Source: Hyphochytrium catenoides
Taxonomy: Eukaryota > Sar > Hyphochytriomycetes > Hyphochytriales > Hyphochytriaceae
NCBI GenBank assembly: GCA_900088475.1
Contig: FLMG01001070.1
Span: 62,001-126,000 of the forward strand
Direction: 5' to 3'
DNA: 64,000 nt
The first letter of the stretch is position 1. The number at the start of each line of letters is the position of its first letter. Both the position numbers and the translations under genes were made by a program. Below, piece after piece: positions 11,079 to 23,074 of this stretch. Below the pieces are notes generated by a model, which did not search any database, was not told the DNA's origin, and worked only from the letters and a program-made list of their open reading frames with translations.

Positions 11079-12132
11079 GGTTGCTTTCAAGTTAGAAGTC
11101 CAGTGCTCTAACACACAGGAACAAGTCTCCTCCCAGGACGTTTAGGAACTAATGTGTATCAACGTTTAACGCAGACCAGTCTTCATGAAAACTCAATAAC
11201 AGGAGGCATACCTATTGGCGAACATTTTAATAATAGGCCCGCCAGCGGCGAGACTTAGAACCTCTCTCAAGCAGTAATAATATCGTTGCCACCCAACCAT
11301 CATCGCCACCACTGGTTGCGAAGAGATCACCTCATATCAAATAGTCATGATAATCATAGTGCATGCTACTTCTTCATAGATCTTTCTGATTTGGCTATGA
11401 CCATATCTGGAATAACAGGTGGTTCTATCTGTAGAAATGTGTTATTTTACCCTAACTATACTTGATAACCTAGGGGTGCCAACTAGTAAAAGGTAGACGC
11501 CTATTAAATTATACAAGACTTACCCTCTTCTAAGCTTTCTACTAATTAATATGCTAGCCTAGCAGCCAAAGGACGGTTTTGCACGGTAGTCTGTGTTCGA
11601 AACGAAGCTTCTTCCAACTCCCAGGAGGAGGTCTGAGCCTCGATCTCTCAGACGGGAAGGTCAATGCAAAATGAAAGGTCAAGCAAGGCGGCGGGCGATG
11701 CAGTGCCGTCAGCTTCAACCTGGCCCACGGTAGCGCTGAGGATGCTGCTCCTTCGCCCAGACGGCACGTGCAGAGAGAGGCGTGCAATGAGACTATGAGA
11801 CGGAAGAGTTACGGCGCTTGCCATCGGAGATAGGGCCCATCGACAGAAAGTCCCCCAGATCTGTCTTGCTGTCTCTGATATTTAAGCGCTGACTGAGACC
11901 ATTTGGCATTGTATGTTAAGGCCGAGTACAGAATAGGTGCTCATTCTTTCGAGAACGCAGCCACGCGCTGGGAGTGAGCCTGTATGTCATTCTAATACGC
12001 CATGAGCCCAGCTTGTGGACATTGAGTCTGTAGGCTCAATCAACCTTGCCTGCAGTATAGCCGTTAATACGTCCCGATCGTATCGCCCTGGAGGACTCGA
12101 CGTACCCAGAAGCTGAACACTTCGGGGCAGAA
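11079..12132. other. Intergenic stretch, no gene seen
   Basis: Between the start codons of eL38 (-) and the first SET gene (+). It is AT-rich in 11.2-11.55 kb. It probably holds the divergent promoters of both genes. No exon, RNA gene or repeat recognised. Confidence 0.5.
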
Positions 12133-14851
12133 ATGGCGAACAAAAGGAAGACACTGGAAAAAGTGAGGGAAAGGGCTAGAGCACAGGTTGCCCATGGCGC
12201 TGGACATTTAGAAGGAGAGGACGAGGGACTAGGTTCATCGTTTCTGCCCGCCTCTCTGCCCTCTCCCAGCTCGTCCCTCTACCGAGACCCGATTTACCTT
12301 CGTAAAGCTGCCGGACGACTTCTTCTTTTTGCGCTGGGCCTTGCGTTTAGCCTCACACTGCCCCTTGCCTTTATGAAAGTCTACACTTCTCTGGTGGACT
12401 TCACCCCTCGGCCATCCTCTTCCAGAACATCGCCGAGTGGTAGCTTGGAAATGTTATCTGGTCCAGTAAAGCAAGATGATAAGGCTTTCTTGCGCTGGTT
12501 CAGTTCTATTGGCGGAGAGAGTCCAAAGGTCACCTTAGGTCATTTTCCAGGAGAAGGAAGAGGGTTGATGGCTACCAATGCTATCACTGAAAAGGTGAGG
12601 TAGGGCCGGGAAGTTCGACCAACTACCCAGCAGCTTGCGGGGAAGAACCGCGTTGAGAGAGCAAGGGCAGAGCAAAAGACAGCTAGGTGGAAAGAGGTGG
12701 AGGGATAGAAAGAGTGACCAGCATAGGGCACATACAGGAACGAAGCGGAGAGAATGTGATAAGAAGGAAGCGCCGTAGATTGTGTTCATGACTCTGATCT
12801 TTGCGACCTCCTAATTTTTCTAACGTTGTGGCGACCATTAGGACCTCCTAATATCTGTCCCCATGGACTGGGTTATCTGTCGGGAGACTATAGTGAAGAC
12901 GGCATCCCCTACGGACCGAGCGATCTATGAAGCTGTGCGCGAGGATGAGGATGCTCTCTCACTCTTTCTTATTAAGCAACTTGCTCTGGGAAGTCAATCT
13001 CCATGGTGGCCATATCTTAAGGTGCGCACCCTCGGCTATCCGTGCTCAATCTCGACGTTTATCAGGCAGTTATGTTGTCGCTAAATACTTGCCAGTGTCT
13101 CCATAGATCTACTCATCTCTCACTCCGTCACATTTGTTGCTTCTTACGTATCAACTGTAGGTTCTCCCTTCGGCGGTCCCGGTGCCCCTTTCCTTTGAGG
13201 CTTGGGAATTGCAAGCCATTCAAGAGGAGGGTGAAATTGATTGGGCGAGACAGGAGAGACAAAGGCTTGAAGAGTCATTTCAGTCTTTGGAGAGCAAGCT
13301 AAGAGTCCTGTTGAACGATATAACTCAAACAACCACGAAGGAAGCCAAAGTCCTGCACAAGGATAAGCTGGAGTCCTCGTCTGAGTTTGGCTCCCTAGCT
13401 CTATTTTTCTGGGCTAAAGCGGTCCTTAGCTCCCGGGCTCTTACTATACGAGGGGACCAGTTCCTTGTTCCCTTTGCAGACATGGTAAACTATAAACCTG
13501 ATCCCCAGAAGAGGACCTCGAGCAACGGGGAACGTTTCCTGGCTTATCATAAGGTACATCGACAAGGTACGCCAGTTCAATCTGCTTTCTCCGCTAAGAT
13601 GCCTCAATTTCTTATCTTCATTTCTGCTACGTCCTCCTTATTATTAGAGTTTCGAGTATACGCAGACCGCAACACGGCTCTGGGTGAACAGCATTATGAA
13701 GACTATGGAGACAACGACAACTACATTTACTTCAGACACCACGGCTTCATAGCGCAGAATAATCCCTACGACTGCGTTACTATCCCTCTGCCTCTGCTTA
13801 CGGAGGAAGGTCAGCAGCATCGCCATCTTACATCTGTTGCACATGCTTTGCTTATTGAAGATGCTCTTGTGCCTAGTGAAGATACAACCTGACTCTCTAA
13901 CCTGACTGTCTATCTTACCATCCGCTCTGCTTTATATTAGATCCATCTAGCGAGAGAAAGAGGGCGCTAATGGAGAGAATGCGTCTGATGTCTCCGCCCT
14001 ATCCATGCGTCAATCCCAACAACGAGCAGCCGGTTCATGGCGCCATAAGTGAGGACGCCAAGAGAGTTAGCAAACTTCTCTCTCCTGCTTCTCTGCTATA
14101 TCTCAAAGTATTCTTTATGGACGAGGAAGTGCTGAGCAGATGCGGAGGCAGCCCTTCTCCCGAAAACTGTGAGAGGCCTGGGAAGCAAGAGCAAGAGATC
14201 CTGGACTGGTTAGCGAAAGCTGTAGAGCATCGCCTGCGAGAATTTCCGACCACCTTCCAGCAAGACGAGGAGCTCCTCAAAAGGGTCAGTCTAAACCATT
14301 TAATGTGACTGATCTCGGACTCTTGCAGTGCCAATTTTCTTTTCCCTTTTTTATTAGATAACCACGCTGGCCACGCTTTAACGTTTCATTTCTCTATGGC
14401 GGATTTCCTTTGTTATGTCTACCTGGCGCTCTGTGTTCAGTGGCAAGAGTCAAAGAGCACACAGGTCAGCGATGGTATGAAGGTAGCCGTTCAGTTCAGA
14501 GCGACAAGAAAGAAGCTTCTAGGCGAAGTTCTTGTCAAAGCGGCCTGGGAAAACGCCTCGTTGCTGGAAGAGCTGATGGGAGTCGCAAGACTAGGTGAAG
14601 AGGAGCAGGAGAGAGAAGTTGACACAGAGGAGTCTGGCTTGCTTATGCCTACAGACCAAGAAGAGACGTCTAAATCATCGACAACAGAGGAGCTCCATGC
14701 GTCGCTGGAACTTTTCAATCGCTGGGTAGCGGAGCAGAAATTTCCAAAGAACAAGCTGAGAGTAACCGCTTTCCAAGGAATGAGACTTGGTATGAATACT
14801 ACTAGCCGTCCACGCATTAGGGTTGATCGCAATGTTGCCTACATAGAATAG
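12133..14851 (+). CDS. SET-domain protein methyltransferase with N-terminal membrane segment (tandem copy 1)
   Basis: Related to the SETD3/SETD4/SETD6 and Rubisco-LSMT class of protein-lysine (or histidine) N-methyltransferases. Exons 12133-12594, 12842-13021, 13161-13553 and 13650 onward join in phase 0. Exon 1 has a basic start, a hydrophobic segment at about residues 55-80 (LLLFALGLAFSLTLPLAF), then the SET start GHFPGEGRGLMATNAITEK followed by DLLISVPMDWV. The iSET region is mostly charged. The SET core continues with FGSLALFFWAKAVLSSRAL, FLVPFADMVNY (the NH motif with His replaced) and EQHYEDYGDNDNYIYFRHHG, with the tyrosine-containing YG loop. Later exons (about 13942-14285 and 14440-14851) are the helical substrate-binding domain and end in GMRLGMNTT. 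The membrane segment predicts anchoring in the ER or another membrane, or a targeting signal. Substrate unknown. Confidence 0.85.
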
Positions 14852-15039
14852 CACTGCGCACGAGATTATGTTTCCTGAAGTTTCCTCTTCCTGTTCCTCT
14901 TACCTGTCTGCGTACGTCTTCGGCAGACCTTCATTCTTTTCAGAATGGCGCTAGTCCGTAACGTGTCCCTGGACTCAGGGATCAACTGTTAACGCCATGC
15001 CTCAATTACCCATTTGCGAGCCTCTCAGCCTCTTACGCT

Positions 15040-17318
15040 AAGACCCTTCGCTGCATCGTAGGAACCCAAGCAATGGAGGCTATCAAGCAAGGAGAACTGT
15101 ACCTTTCGGTGCCTCTTTCTGCTATAATGGATAGCACGTCTGCTCATCGCTGTTCTACGCTTGGGCCCGTCTTCGCGGAGATCTCTACCATGTTTGGCCG
15201 AAGGGACCCACACCAGGAGCTGCTGCTTCATCTCATCTATGAGATGTTCGTCAAAGGTGGGCAAAGGAAGAGAGAGATGGAATAGTTCGCTTAAAAGCAT
15301 TGTTAAGAAGAGTCTTGAGCCTGAAATGGACGTGAAAGGCTCGGCTGACAGGTCTCTCGGCTAGGGAGGGACTGAATAGATATGAATTTCTGCGATCTTA
15401 GGCTTCCTGCTGTGAACTTTTGCAGGGAAGAGCTCTCATTGGTATCCGTACCTTGCTCTCTTACCCAAGTACTCGGATCTGCAAGTCCCACTTCTCTTCT
15501 CAAAGGAGGAGCAGGAGCTACTGGTTGGCTCCTCTGTCTATCAGGATTTGACCTTTTACCGAGAAAAATTGCGATACAGGTCTTGCCGCTCATCCACTTT
15601 CCTCGGTCCGCCATGCCTGCCCTGATCCGGGTCTTCTTTGGCTTATCTTCCTCTCTCTCATTCACTCTCTTTCTCTCTCTCCCCCTGTGGCTCTGCTTTC
15701 TAACAACGGCTTCCTCGCGCAGATACAACTCGTTATGGGGCAACGTACTCTCTCTCTTTCCAAAAGTCTTTTCGAAGGAAGTCTTCACCCTAGAGAACTA
15801 CCTGTATGCAAACATTATACTCGACAGCAGGAGCATCTGGTGGGACGGAGACCGGCATCTGGTGCCTGTGCTGGACATGATCAACTGCATGGAAGGACCA
15901 GATCCTTCACAGGTTCACAGGACGGACTTGGACCCGTACGTGCTGCTTCTTGGGGAACACCCAGCTTAAGCCAGCGGGGTTGGAAGGGCGAGAGCTGGGA
16001 ATGAGGAAGATATGCGGGAAAAGGTGGACCAAAAGAAGTCAAACGTAATGCAGAAAGGGAAACAATGGGAAGACAACGAAAGGAGACAATCTCCCGTGAA
16101 ACCGCTCAAGGAAAAGAGCCCAAGTCTGACTGGTAGAGGGTAAAGATCAGCGCACCATGAGGAGAAAGGATGCTACTGAGAGGGACGCGACGCGCTGGCA
16201 CAGAGCAGCGAAACGCATAGTTAGAATAGCAAAAAAACAACACATCTCAGAACTAACCGTCCCATTCTTGCCTGCCTGATTAGGGCTCGTCAGAACGCGG
16301 AGACGAAGGCTGCGTGGGACTTCTCTGAAGGGGAGCAAGTCTTTGAAAACTACGGCCAGCCCAACCATATCTACTTCCTCTACCACGGCTTCACCTTAGA
16401 AGATAACTCCCATGACTGTTTGCAGCTCTTGGTGAGCCTGACAGACGAAGAGGCTGCCAGACACAAACCAGAGGTGAGGGCAGCCCTCGTGCTCACAACC
16501 TCGCTCCTTCGTGTACTTCTCTCTTATTCAGTCCAGCCTTGCTCCCTTGATCGTTCTCCCTCTACTCCTCAATACACCATTATGCCTTGCAACTATGTCT
16601 CTACAAGTGCCTCATCTAGGTGGGCACCGCTGCTTAGCTTTGGATGATGTCCCCACATATTCTCCTGCTTCGTAAGTCCCGCTAATCGAGTCGTTTTGTA
16701 TGCAGAGTCTAAGGTTAGCTCTTCGGCATCTGGGCTTCTATTCGTTGCAAAACACCTTCTGCTTATCTCCGGAGAGCATTCCGGAGAAGTTGTTAGACTT
16801 CCTATTCCTGAAGTATGACCCTGAGAGAGTCGAAAGAAATCGAAGGGAGAGATCACGGCTTTCCTATGAGAAGCTACTAGAAGTGCTTGAGGAGACTCGT
16901 GCCAACTATCGCGTGCCTCTTGGCGAAGCAATTGAGAGGCTTGCGCAGCCAAGGTACCGTAGATACATCTGAAGAAGAGGACCAAATATGAAGAGAAGTT
17001 CCCATTTACACTTATAGATGGCCATCTCTGTCTTCGCAGCTCGCCGCTGACTGTCTTCTTTCCGAATTTCTTTCCTGTCTGTTGCTGTCGTCGGACTCCT
17101 CTCGGTCCAACCATTACGAGTCCCTTCTGTCCTATCTCACCATCCGCTGTCCGGCTAACGTCTTTGTTGACTTACTACACAGGAACCTGTCGGGCAGGGA
17201 GCTGACCATACTGAAGTTCATCGTCCAAGAACAGCGACTCCTGGAGGCGTTAATCGAGCGCTTGGAGACAAAACTGGGAAGAACAGAGATAAAAAGACAG
17301 GAGAAGACAGAACTCTAA
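15040..17318 (+). CDS. SET-domain protein methyltransferase (tandem copy 2)
   Basis: Second LSMT-like gene, less than 200 bases after the first and in the same direction. Exons give GTQAMEAIKQGELYLSVPLS (15061 on), ELLLHLIYEMFVK, then after an intron HWYPYLALLPKYSDLQVPLL and LVGSSVYQDLTFYREKLRYR (about 15426-15590). About 15785-15950 has NYLYANIILDSRSIWW and HLVPVLDMINCMEGPD, which keeps the DMxN element of the SET active site. About 16290-16475 has FSEGEQVFENYGQPNHIYFL, the YG loop. Exons near 16705-16970 and 17050-17318 form the helical C-terminal domain, ending LLEALIERLE and a basic tail before TAA. The true first exon is uncertain; the start given is the first clearly coding base. Substrate unknown. 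Confidence 0.8.
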
Positions 17319-18544
17319 CGCCACCTCATGAGCCAGCGGCTGGTCATAGCCTTAAGGGCTACCTTTTATTGCATCACTCTGTTCCCACTTGACCAGAGAA
17401 GTGGGATGCAAGGACAATGTAGCAGGCACTGTCAGCGTGGGCTATACAAATGAAAAGAACGGACCCTGTTAGAAGCAATTATCAGTACATGGCTTCGAAG
17501 GCCAAGGCTCCAACGGGCAGGTAATATAACGTCATTTTGACAGCTTAGGTTCTTGGAGATACTGCCCTAAGGGGTAATGCCGGCCCACTAGAGTGACGAG
17601 CTTCATCCAAAAAGACACGAACTCTTGGTACGACCATCCATTTAAGGTCCTCCTCACTAGTACTTGCACCTGGACAATAGAGTACTTGCACCTGGACAAT
17701 ACAGCCTTCCGTGTGTCGGCAATAGACTTGTCACCGACAGGGCCTCTATGGGGCCTAGTGCTTACTCTCTTCTGTAGATTGATAACGATGTCCCCAAGAT
17801 GGCAGCAGCATCTATCGCCGTCAAGACATCTCCTCTTGCTATAGATATCGAAGAAAAGAGGGAAAGAGCTGAGAAGAGAGACTACTCGTACTAAAAATAG
17901 TAGTGCTAGAAAGAAAAGCTTCTTAGGGAGTGGGAGGCAGCCTGGGAGGAGAGAGAGAAAGAGAGAGAGAAAGAGAGACAATGAAGAGACAGAAGAGATA
18001 TGACAAGTGGGCCGTTGGCGGCTTTGGGTCACTGCTTCCCGCCAAAGAGACAGCATTCCCGCGCTTTATTATTGTATTCGATCACTGTACAATTCAGGAA
18101 CGGCCGATACAACAACAACGCACAAATGGTGGTACTCTGTACTGCACAGAGACAAGGCGCTTCTCATCCCCCTTCTGATGACAGAGAGGTTTGGGTCTTG
18201 GGGAATCATGAGTTTTATTGCTTTATTTTTGTCTGTAAAATTCTTCAGAATAAAATGATTCTGAAGTCTTCAGAATGTAAAAACATCCTGTCAGTGTTGG
18301 CTTTATCGGATCTGGAAAGGAATCTGTTAGCCGCGGCCTGTTGCCCAAACCGAGAAGGATTGACACTGGGACGTTCTATTACTCTTGCCTTAAAAGGCGG
18401 TCATTCTTGTTCTGCAAGGATTTTCTGACATTGCAGGTATCTATCGATTGAAGATTATTCTTGTCCTAAAAGATGCCTAGAGATTGAAAGGCGCAACAGT
18501 TTTCTAGATAACACTCACAATTCGCTGCGCAGCCATTTTATCGT
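17319..18544. other. Intergenic stretch between SET copy 2 and TRIP13
   Basis: No recognised gene. A short open frame at about 17800-17895 on + (MAAASIAVKTSPLAIDIEEK and onward to TAA) resembles a coding exon in composition but has no known match. A 22-base tandem duplication lies at 17659-17700. Confidence 0.4.
17659..17700. repeat. Short tandem duplication, 22 bp period, two copies
   Basis: AGTACTTGCACCTGGACAAT occurs at 17659-17678 and again at 17681-17700, separated by AG. Perfect over 20 bases. No function suggested by position. Confidence 0.9.
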
Positions 18545-20810
18545 ATGGATCTCACAACGAAAGTACCTGTGCATGGTGAGACCATTCTTTAATCATCTTG
18601 TACCGCGTTGCTTCTCCTAAGACCATCTCATTGCGTAGTGGAGGTCTGCCTTGACCCACAGAGTGCTCCCGATATCGCAAAGATAAAGGAGCGCGTCCAA
18701 AAGCTCCTTGAAGCTAACGCTCAGGCTTTTGTGAACGGTATGAGAGAGACATTGCATTGTAAAACATCGCTAATTAAACCTGCACAGGACCGATACGGTT
18801 TGACGATGACCTTTCACTAAACTCAGCTGTAAGCTCCATTCGGATTGTAGACATAGGTCCGTCGCGATTGTCGAGGTAGCATAATCTATCGAGTTCTAAC
18901 TAGCTCTTAGATGAGACTCAGCTTAAGCAAGTGCCGTGCTGGCAAGCGGACCTTCAAATCCATGTCTATCAGCTTTCGCAGGTAATTGCCCTAGACGAGA
19001 TATTTATTTCTGCCTTGTTTGACATCTCGGCCCCAGGAAGGGCCAGAGGAAGAGACAGCAGGAGGCGGCGGAGATGAGAGCTTGGTTTCGTGCCACCAGA
19101 GGGTGTTGCCAGCAGCAGAGTTTGCCGATCTGTGGGAAAGGTACCTGACGAGAAGTGTGCTAAAGGATAAGTGATGACCACTGACTTCCTTGACATGGGC
19201 GCCCAGTCTGGTCTTTGACTCAAACATAAAGCAAAATCTGCTCGAATACGTCTCGACCGCAATGCTTTTTTCAGATAGGAAGATTCTGTCATCGATTATC
19301 GCATGCAACCGGTGCGTACATGACCGCAGGGTCCTCTGTTCATACTACCCAGTGCTCGCTACTAGCCCTCTCGCCTTTTCTTCCACACATCTTGGCGTAA
19401 TACGTCGTTGCCTTCTTCAGCGTCATCCTTCTGCACGGTCCTCCTGGGACTGGCAAGACAAGTCTGTGCAAAGCTTTGGCCCAGAAGCTGTCAATACGTC
19501 TCTCTGACAGGTAGGTTAACCAGAAGACATCTGTCGTACGTTGAAGAGCTGATCGGAAGTCGCCTAGATATCAGAACGGCGTACTCCTAGAAATCAATGC
19601 ACATAGTCTCTTCAGTAAGGTAAAATGACTGCCTCTGACTGGTGGAACCCCAAGGGTTTATACTGACTGAAGCCGATGCAGTGGTTCTCAGAAAGCGGAA
19701 AGTTAGTGGGGAGACTGTTTCAACATATCCAAGAGCTAGTAGATGATGAAGATACGTTTGTATCTGTGCTTATCGGTAAGAGATTAGCCTGGTATCGTTC
19801 TTTCCCACATTCTCACGAACCATGCTCCTCACGGTTTGGACTAAACCTTCTTTTCTTAAAGATGAAGTTGAGTCCCTTGCCGCTGCAAGGAGCGCTGCAC
19901 TGTCCGGATCTGAGCCCTCCGACGCTGTACGCGTTGTCAATGCGCTGCTCACCCAGATTGACGCACTAAGGATTCATAGGAACGTCCTTATCCTTACGTC
20001 CTCAAACATAACTGAAGCTATTGACATTGCCTTTGTCGATAGGGCGGATATCAAGCAGTAAGTTTGCCACTCTTACCTGGAGCGTTGCTCTGTAAAGTGC
20101 TTTGGCCTCTGATGGGCCTCGTTGATGGATACCAAGTGTCTTTTCAACGCCTCATGTTCCCTAAAGCTGTGGCGCCTGGGATGGGCCATACTGATTCCAC
20201 GTGGCCAGCCACAGCCCACTCCCAGGGTATCTGCGACCTCCTCCTTATCGAAATAATCCATCCTTGCATATCAGGTACATTGGCCTACCTTCAAGCACCG
20301 CGCGGCACCTGATTGTCAAGTCTTGGCTTGAGGAGTTGATGCGAGTCGGCATCATTTATCCACAAGAGCCAGTGCCAGAGTTGCAGGACCGGGGCCAGTT
20401 TCCCAATGAGGAGAGTCAGTATACTAGGGAGGACCTGATGGCTCGACTGATCCTTATGACAGAGGTAGAGCCCTTTTGTGACTCTACTCAGTCAATGCGT
20501 CGGAGAGCCTGAAAGCCTACTTCACGTCGTTGCGTCACAGGCAAAAAGTGGTCGTGCGCTCCGAAAGCTTCCTCTGAAGGCTCACTCAAGCTTTGTGAGG
20601 GTACGGCAGTTTGCCTTTGAAGTTGCGAAATAGTCTTTCTTATTTGCCCACTTGCTTGATGTCTCATCTCGCCTTAGCTGCTAACATCCCTCTTATCCAC
20701 TATTTCAGAAACCAAGCTGCACTTTGCGAGAATTCCTCATCGCTTGCTTACGAACTCTGCAAAGCGAGGCCGAGAATAACTCCCAGATGGACACCAAGGA
20801 ATCAACGTAA
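18545..20810 (+). CDS. TRIP13: TRIP13/PCH2 AAA+ ATPase
   Basis: PCH2/TRIP13 remodels HORMA-domain proteins (MAD2, meiotic HORMADs) in the spindle checkpoint and in meiotic chromosome synapsis. Exon 1 is 18545-18575; exons then give [104 protein letters not shown] (Walker A), [20 protein letters not shown], then [18 protein letters not shown] (Walker B DE), [63 protein letters not shown] (sensor 2 arginine) and a C-terminal helix [20 protein letters not shown] with TAA at 20808-20810. All motifs are kept and phases agree where checked, so the gene looks functional. At least twelve exons. Converges on RFC5 with about 250 bases between stops. Confidence 0.95.
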
Positions 20811-21062
20811 CGAGAAGCCTCTTTTCAAGTGGTCAGAGCGGGAGCTATTCCTGCCACGCCTCCGATCGTCTTATTGGCATGTCTTTCGTCTTTGTTAAAT
20901 GAGGTCGTAGAGTACCTATCACTAGTTGGGGCTGGTGGCCAAATCCGGGGAGTTGGCCTCTCAGGATGCTGTATACTAAATGCATGAAGTGGGCAAGCTT
21001 TTATTTTGTGTGTTAAGAGTGTGACAAAAGTGGAAAGAGATGGGGATGACATAGAACTAGGG

Positions 21063-23074
21063 TTATGGTGCCGGAACCTCTATCATGTCTCTCGCTAGGG
21101 TGAAGGCACCAACCAATGACCCAAGCTGTAACTTCTCTGTCGTAGCAAACGCGAGCCGATACCTGCCAGCGAGACATAGGATTGAAACAATATAACCAGT
21201 CAGACGTTTCTTACATTGACTACGGCACAAAGTCGGGAGGGAGAGAGAGCAATGGATCTTAAGAGAGACTTACTCTACGTTTGACAGCTCGTTGATTAAA
21301 TAGCCGAGAGCTTTAGGAGGCAGCTCTAACCTCATCACCAGCGCTGCCACCTCCTTCACGATATCGGTCAACGCATATCCATTCGTCACCATCATATCTC
21401 TGCAGCGCACACAGTCAGTAAATCTTCGCATACTTTCCGGGCAAATGGGTAAATGGGGTTTGTCGCAGCCAGCTTATCACGAAAGGCCAATCGTAGAAGG
21501 GAAGAGACATCAGGTAAACTAAAGCTACGGTCTAGATGCCTATTAGTGGAGTCAAGCCGTCATGAGAGTGAACAATGTACGAGGTAGAGCTCACAACGGA
21601 TAACAAATATGCCATAAGAAGAGGTGAAGACTCGTACCGTAAAAAGTAATACGTCTCATCGAACTCCTTATTGAGCAAAGAGTCAAGGACTCGCTTAAGA
21701 TCCTGGGGCTGGGGAGTGCCTGTGCATAGGCAAACATTCACCTCATTCACAGTGTCATAGGCCATGGCCGTAGACTAATGCGGTGACAACCAGAGAAGGA
21801 GAAAGTAAGATATCGTTAAGGGTACAGACTGAGCTTGCAAGGTGCTTTTTAGGTGGACAGACCTGAAGTATGTTCAATATCTTTCTCATATCTCCCTGGC
21901 CGAGCCTGAGGATAGCCTCAAAACCATCACTGGTCACATTCACCCTGAAGAGCACCATCAAAATGATGTTGCGGCCGAAGCAAGAAAGGGAGCGAAATGT
22001 ACAGAAAAGACATGACAGGCATGAGAAATCGGGGACAGAAAGGGCATATGCCGTCTACAAGTGTAACTTACCCTTCCTGCTCTATAACATATCTCAATCG
22101 AGAGGTAATCTGTTGGGGCCTCAAGGGAGAGAATCTGAACCTCGTACACCGCGATTGCAAAGCTGGGATAATCTTGCTGACATAGTTGCATATCAAACAA
22201 AATCGGGCGTTCTTCGTATACTTCTCAATCACTAGAGAAACACGGCGTACGTGCGACTGGCAGAGTCAGTCTCTTGACTCTCCTGACGCACATTACACTG
22301 GTGGAAAGCTATCTACCTCTTCTAAGGGAGAACTGCGCATCGCTCGTCATTGCATCAGCCTCATCTAAGATAATCAACTTGATCCCGGAGCTATTCAGTG
22401 TAGATGTCAGTGTCAACTCCAGAAGAATAATTTGATCGAGTAGTATATGGGCTTGCTAAGTTAACGAATGGACAGGGAGGGTATCGAGGCTTCTGAAGGT
22501 ACCTGAACAGTTTTTTGGTTCCTGCAAACTCCTTGATTTGGTTCCGTACAATGTCGATACCACGGTCATCTGAGGCATTGAGCTGTGGGATAGGTTGGAG
22601 GCGAAGTTAGCTATTCCTTCACACGCTCCTTATTCTCCCGTCAATTCGGCCTTACCTCTAGTACCATTGAAGAGAAGTTCGGGCCGTACATTCTTCTGGC
22701 TGTGGCCAGGATGGCTGATGTTTTACCGGTTCCCGGAGGTCCATAGAATAACAAGTGGGGCAACCTCTGAGCATCAATGAGGCGGTTAACTGTGAAATGG
22801 GAAAATGCAGAAAGGTGGAATGAGCATAACGTCATCCTAGGAGTATGGATTGGGTGCCCTCACTTGTCGAGATTATGTCCTCATGAGCTATCAGGTCGCT
22901 TAACTCCTTGGGTCGGTACTTCTCTACCCATGGGAGGTTCTTTTCCTGTCCGTCAGCGCGCAAGACTCTCTTTTGCTTCCCTTTAGGGCTTGGAGGTCTA
23001 GCGTCATCTTCCACCTCCATGGTCTGTACACCCTCATGATCAGAGGTATCCATGCTCTCGTCCACCCCAGCCAT
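21063..23074 (-). CDS. RFC5: Replication factor C subunit 5 (Rfc3 in yeast)
   Basis: Small AAA+ subunit of the RFC clamp loader, which opens PCNA and places it on DNA; also part of alternative loaders used in checkpoint signalling. Exon 1 (ATG 23074-23072) has an acidic, Ser-rich leader, then [20 protein letters not shown]. Later exons give [20 protein letters not shown] (Walker A), [40 protein letters not shown] (Walker B), then [35 protein letters not shown] (SRC motif), [40 protein letters not shown] and a C-terminal block [20 protein letters not shown], ending at TAA (21065-21063). The [10 protein letters not shown] start, DDRGIDI and the C-terminal block favour RFC5 over RFC2 or RFC4. 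About nine exons, all in order. Confidence 0.95.

Noticed and set aside
14035-14832. Open frames on the - strand within the SET genes
   Set aside because: Shadows of the SET copy 1 exons.
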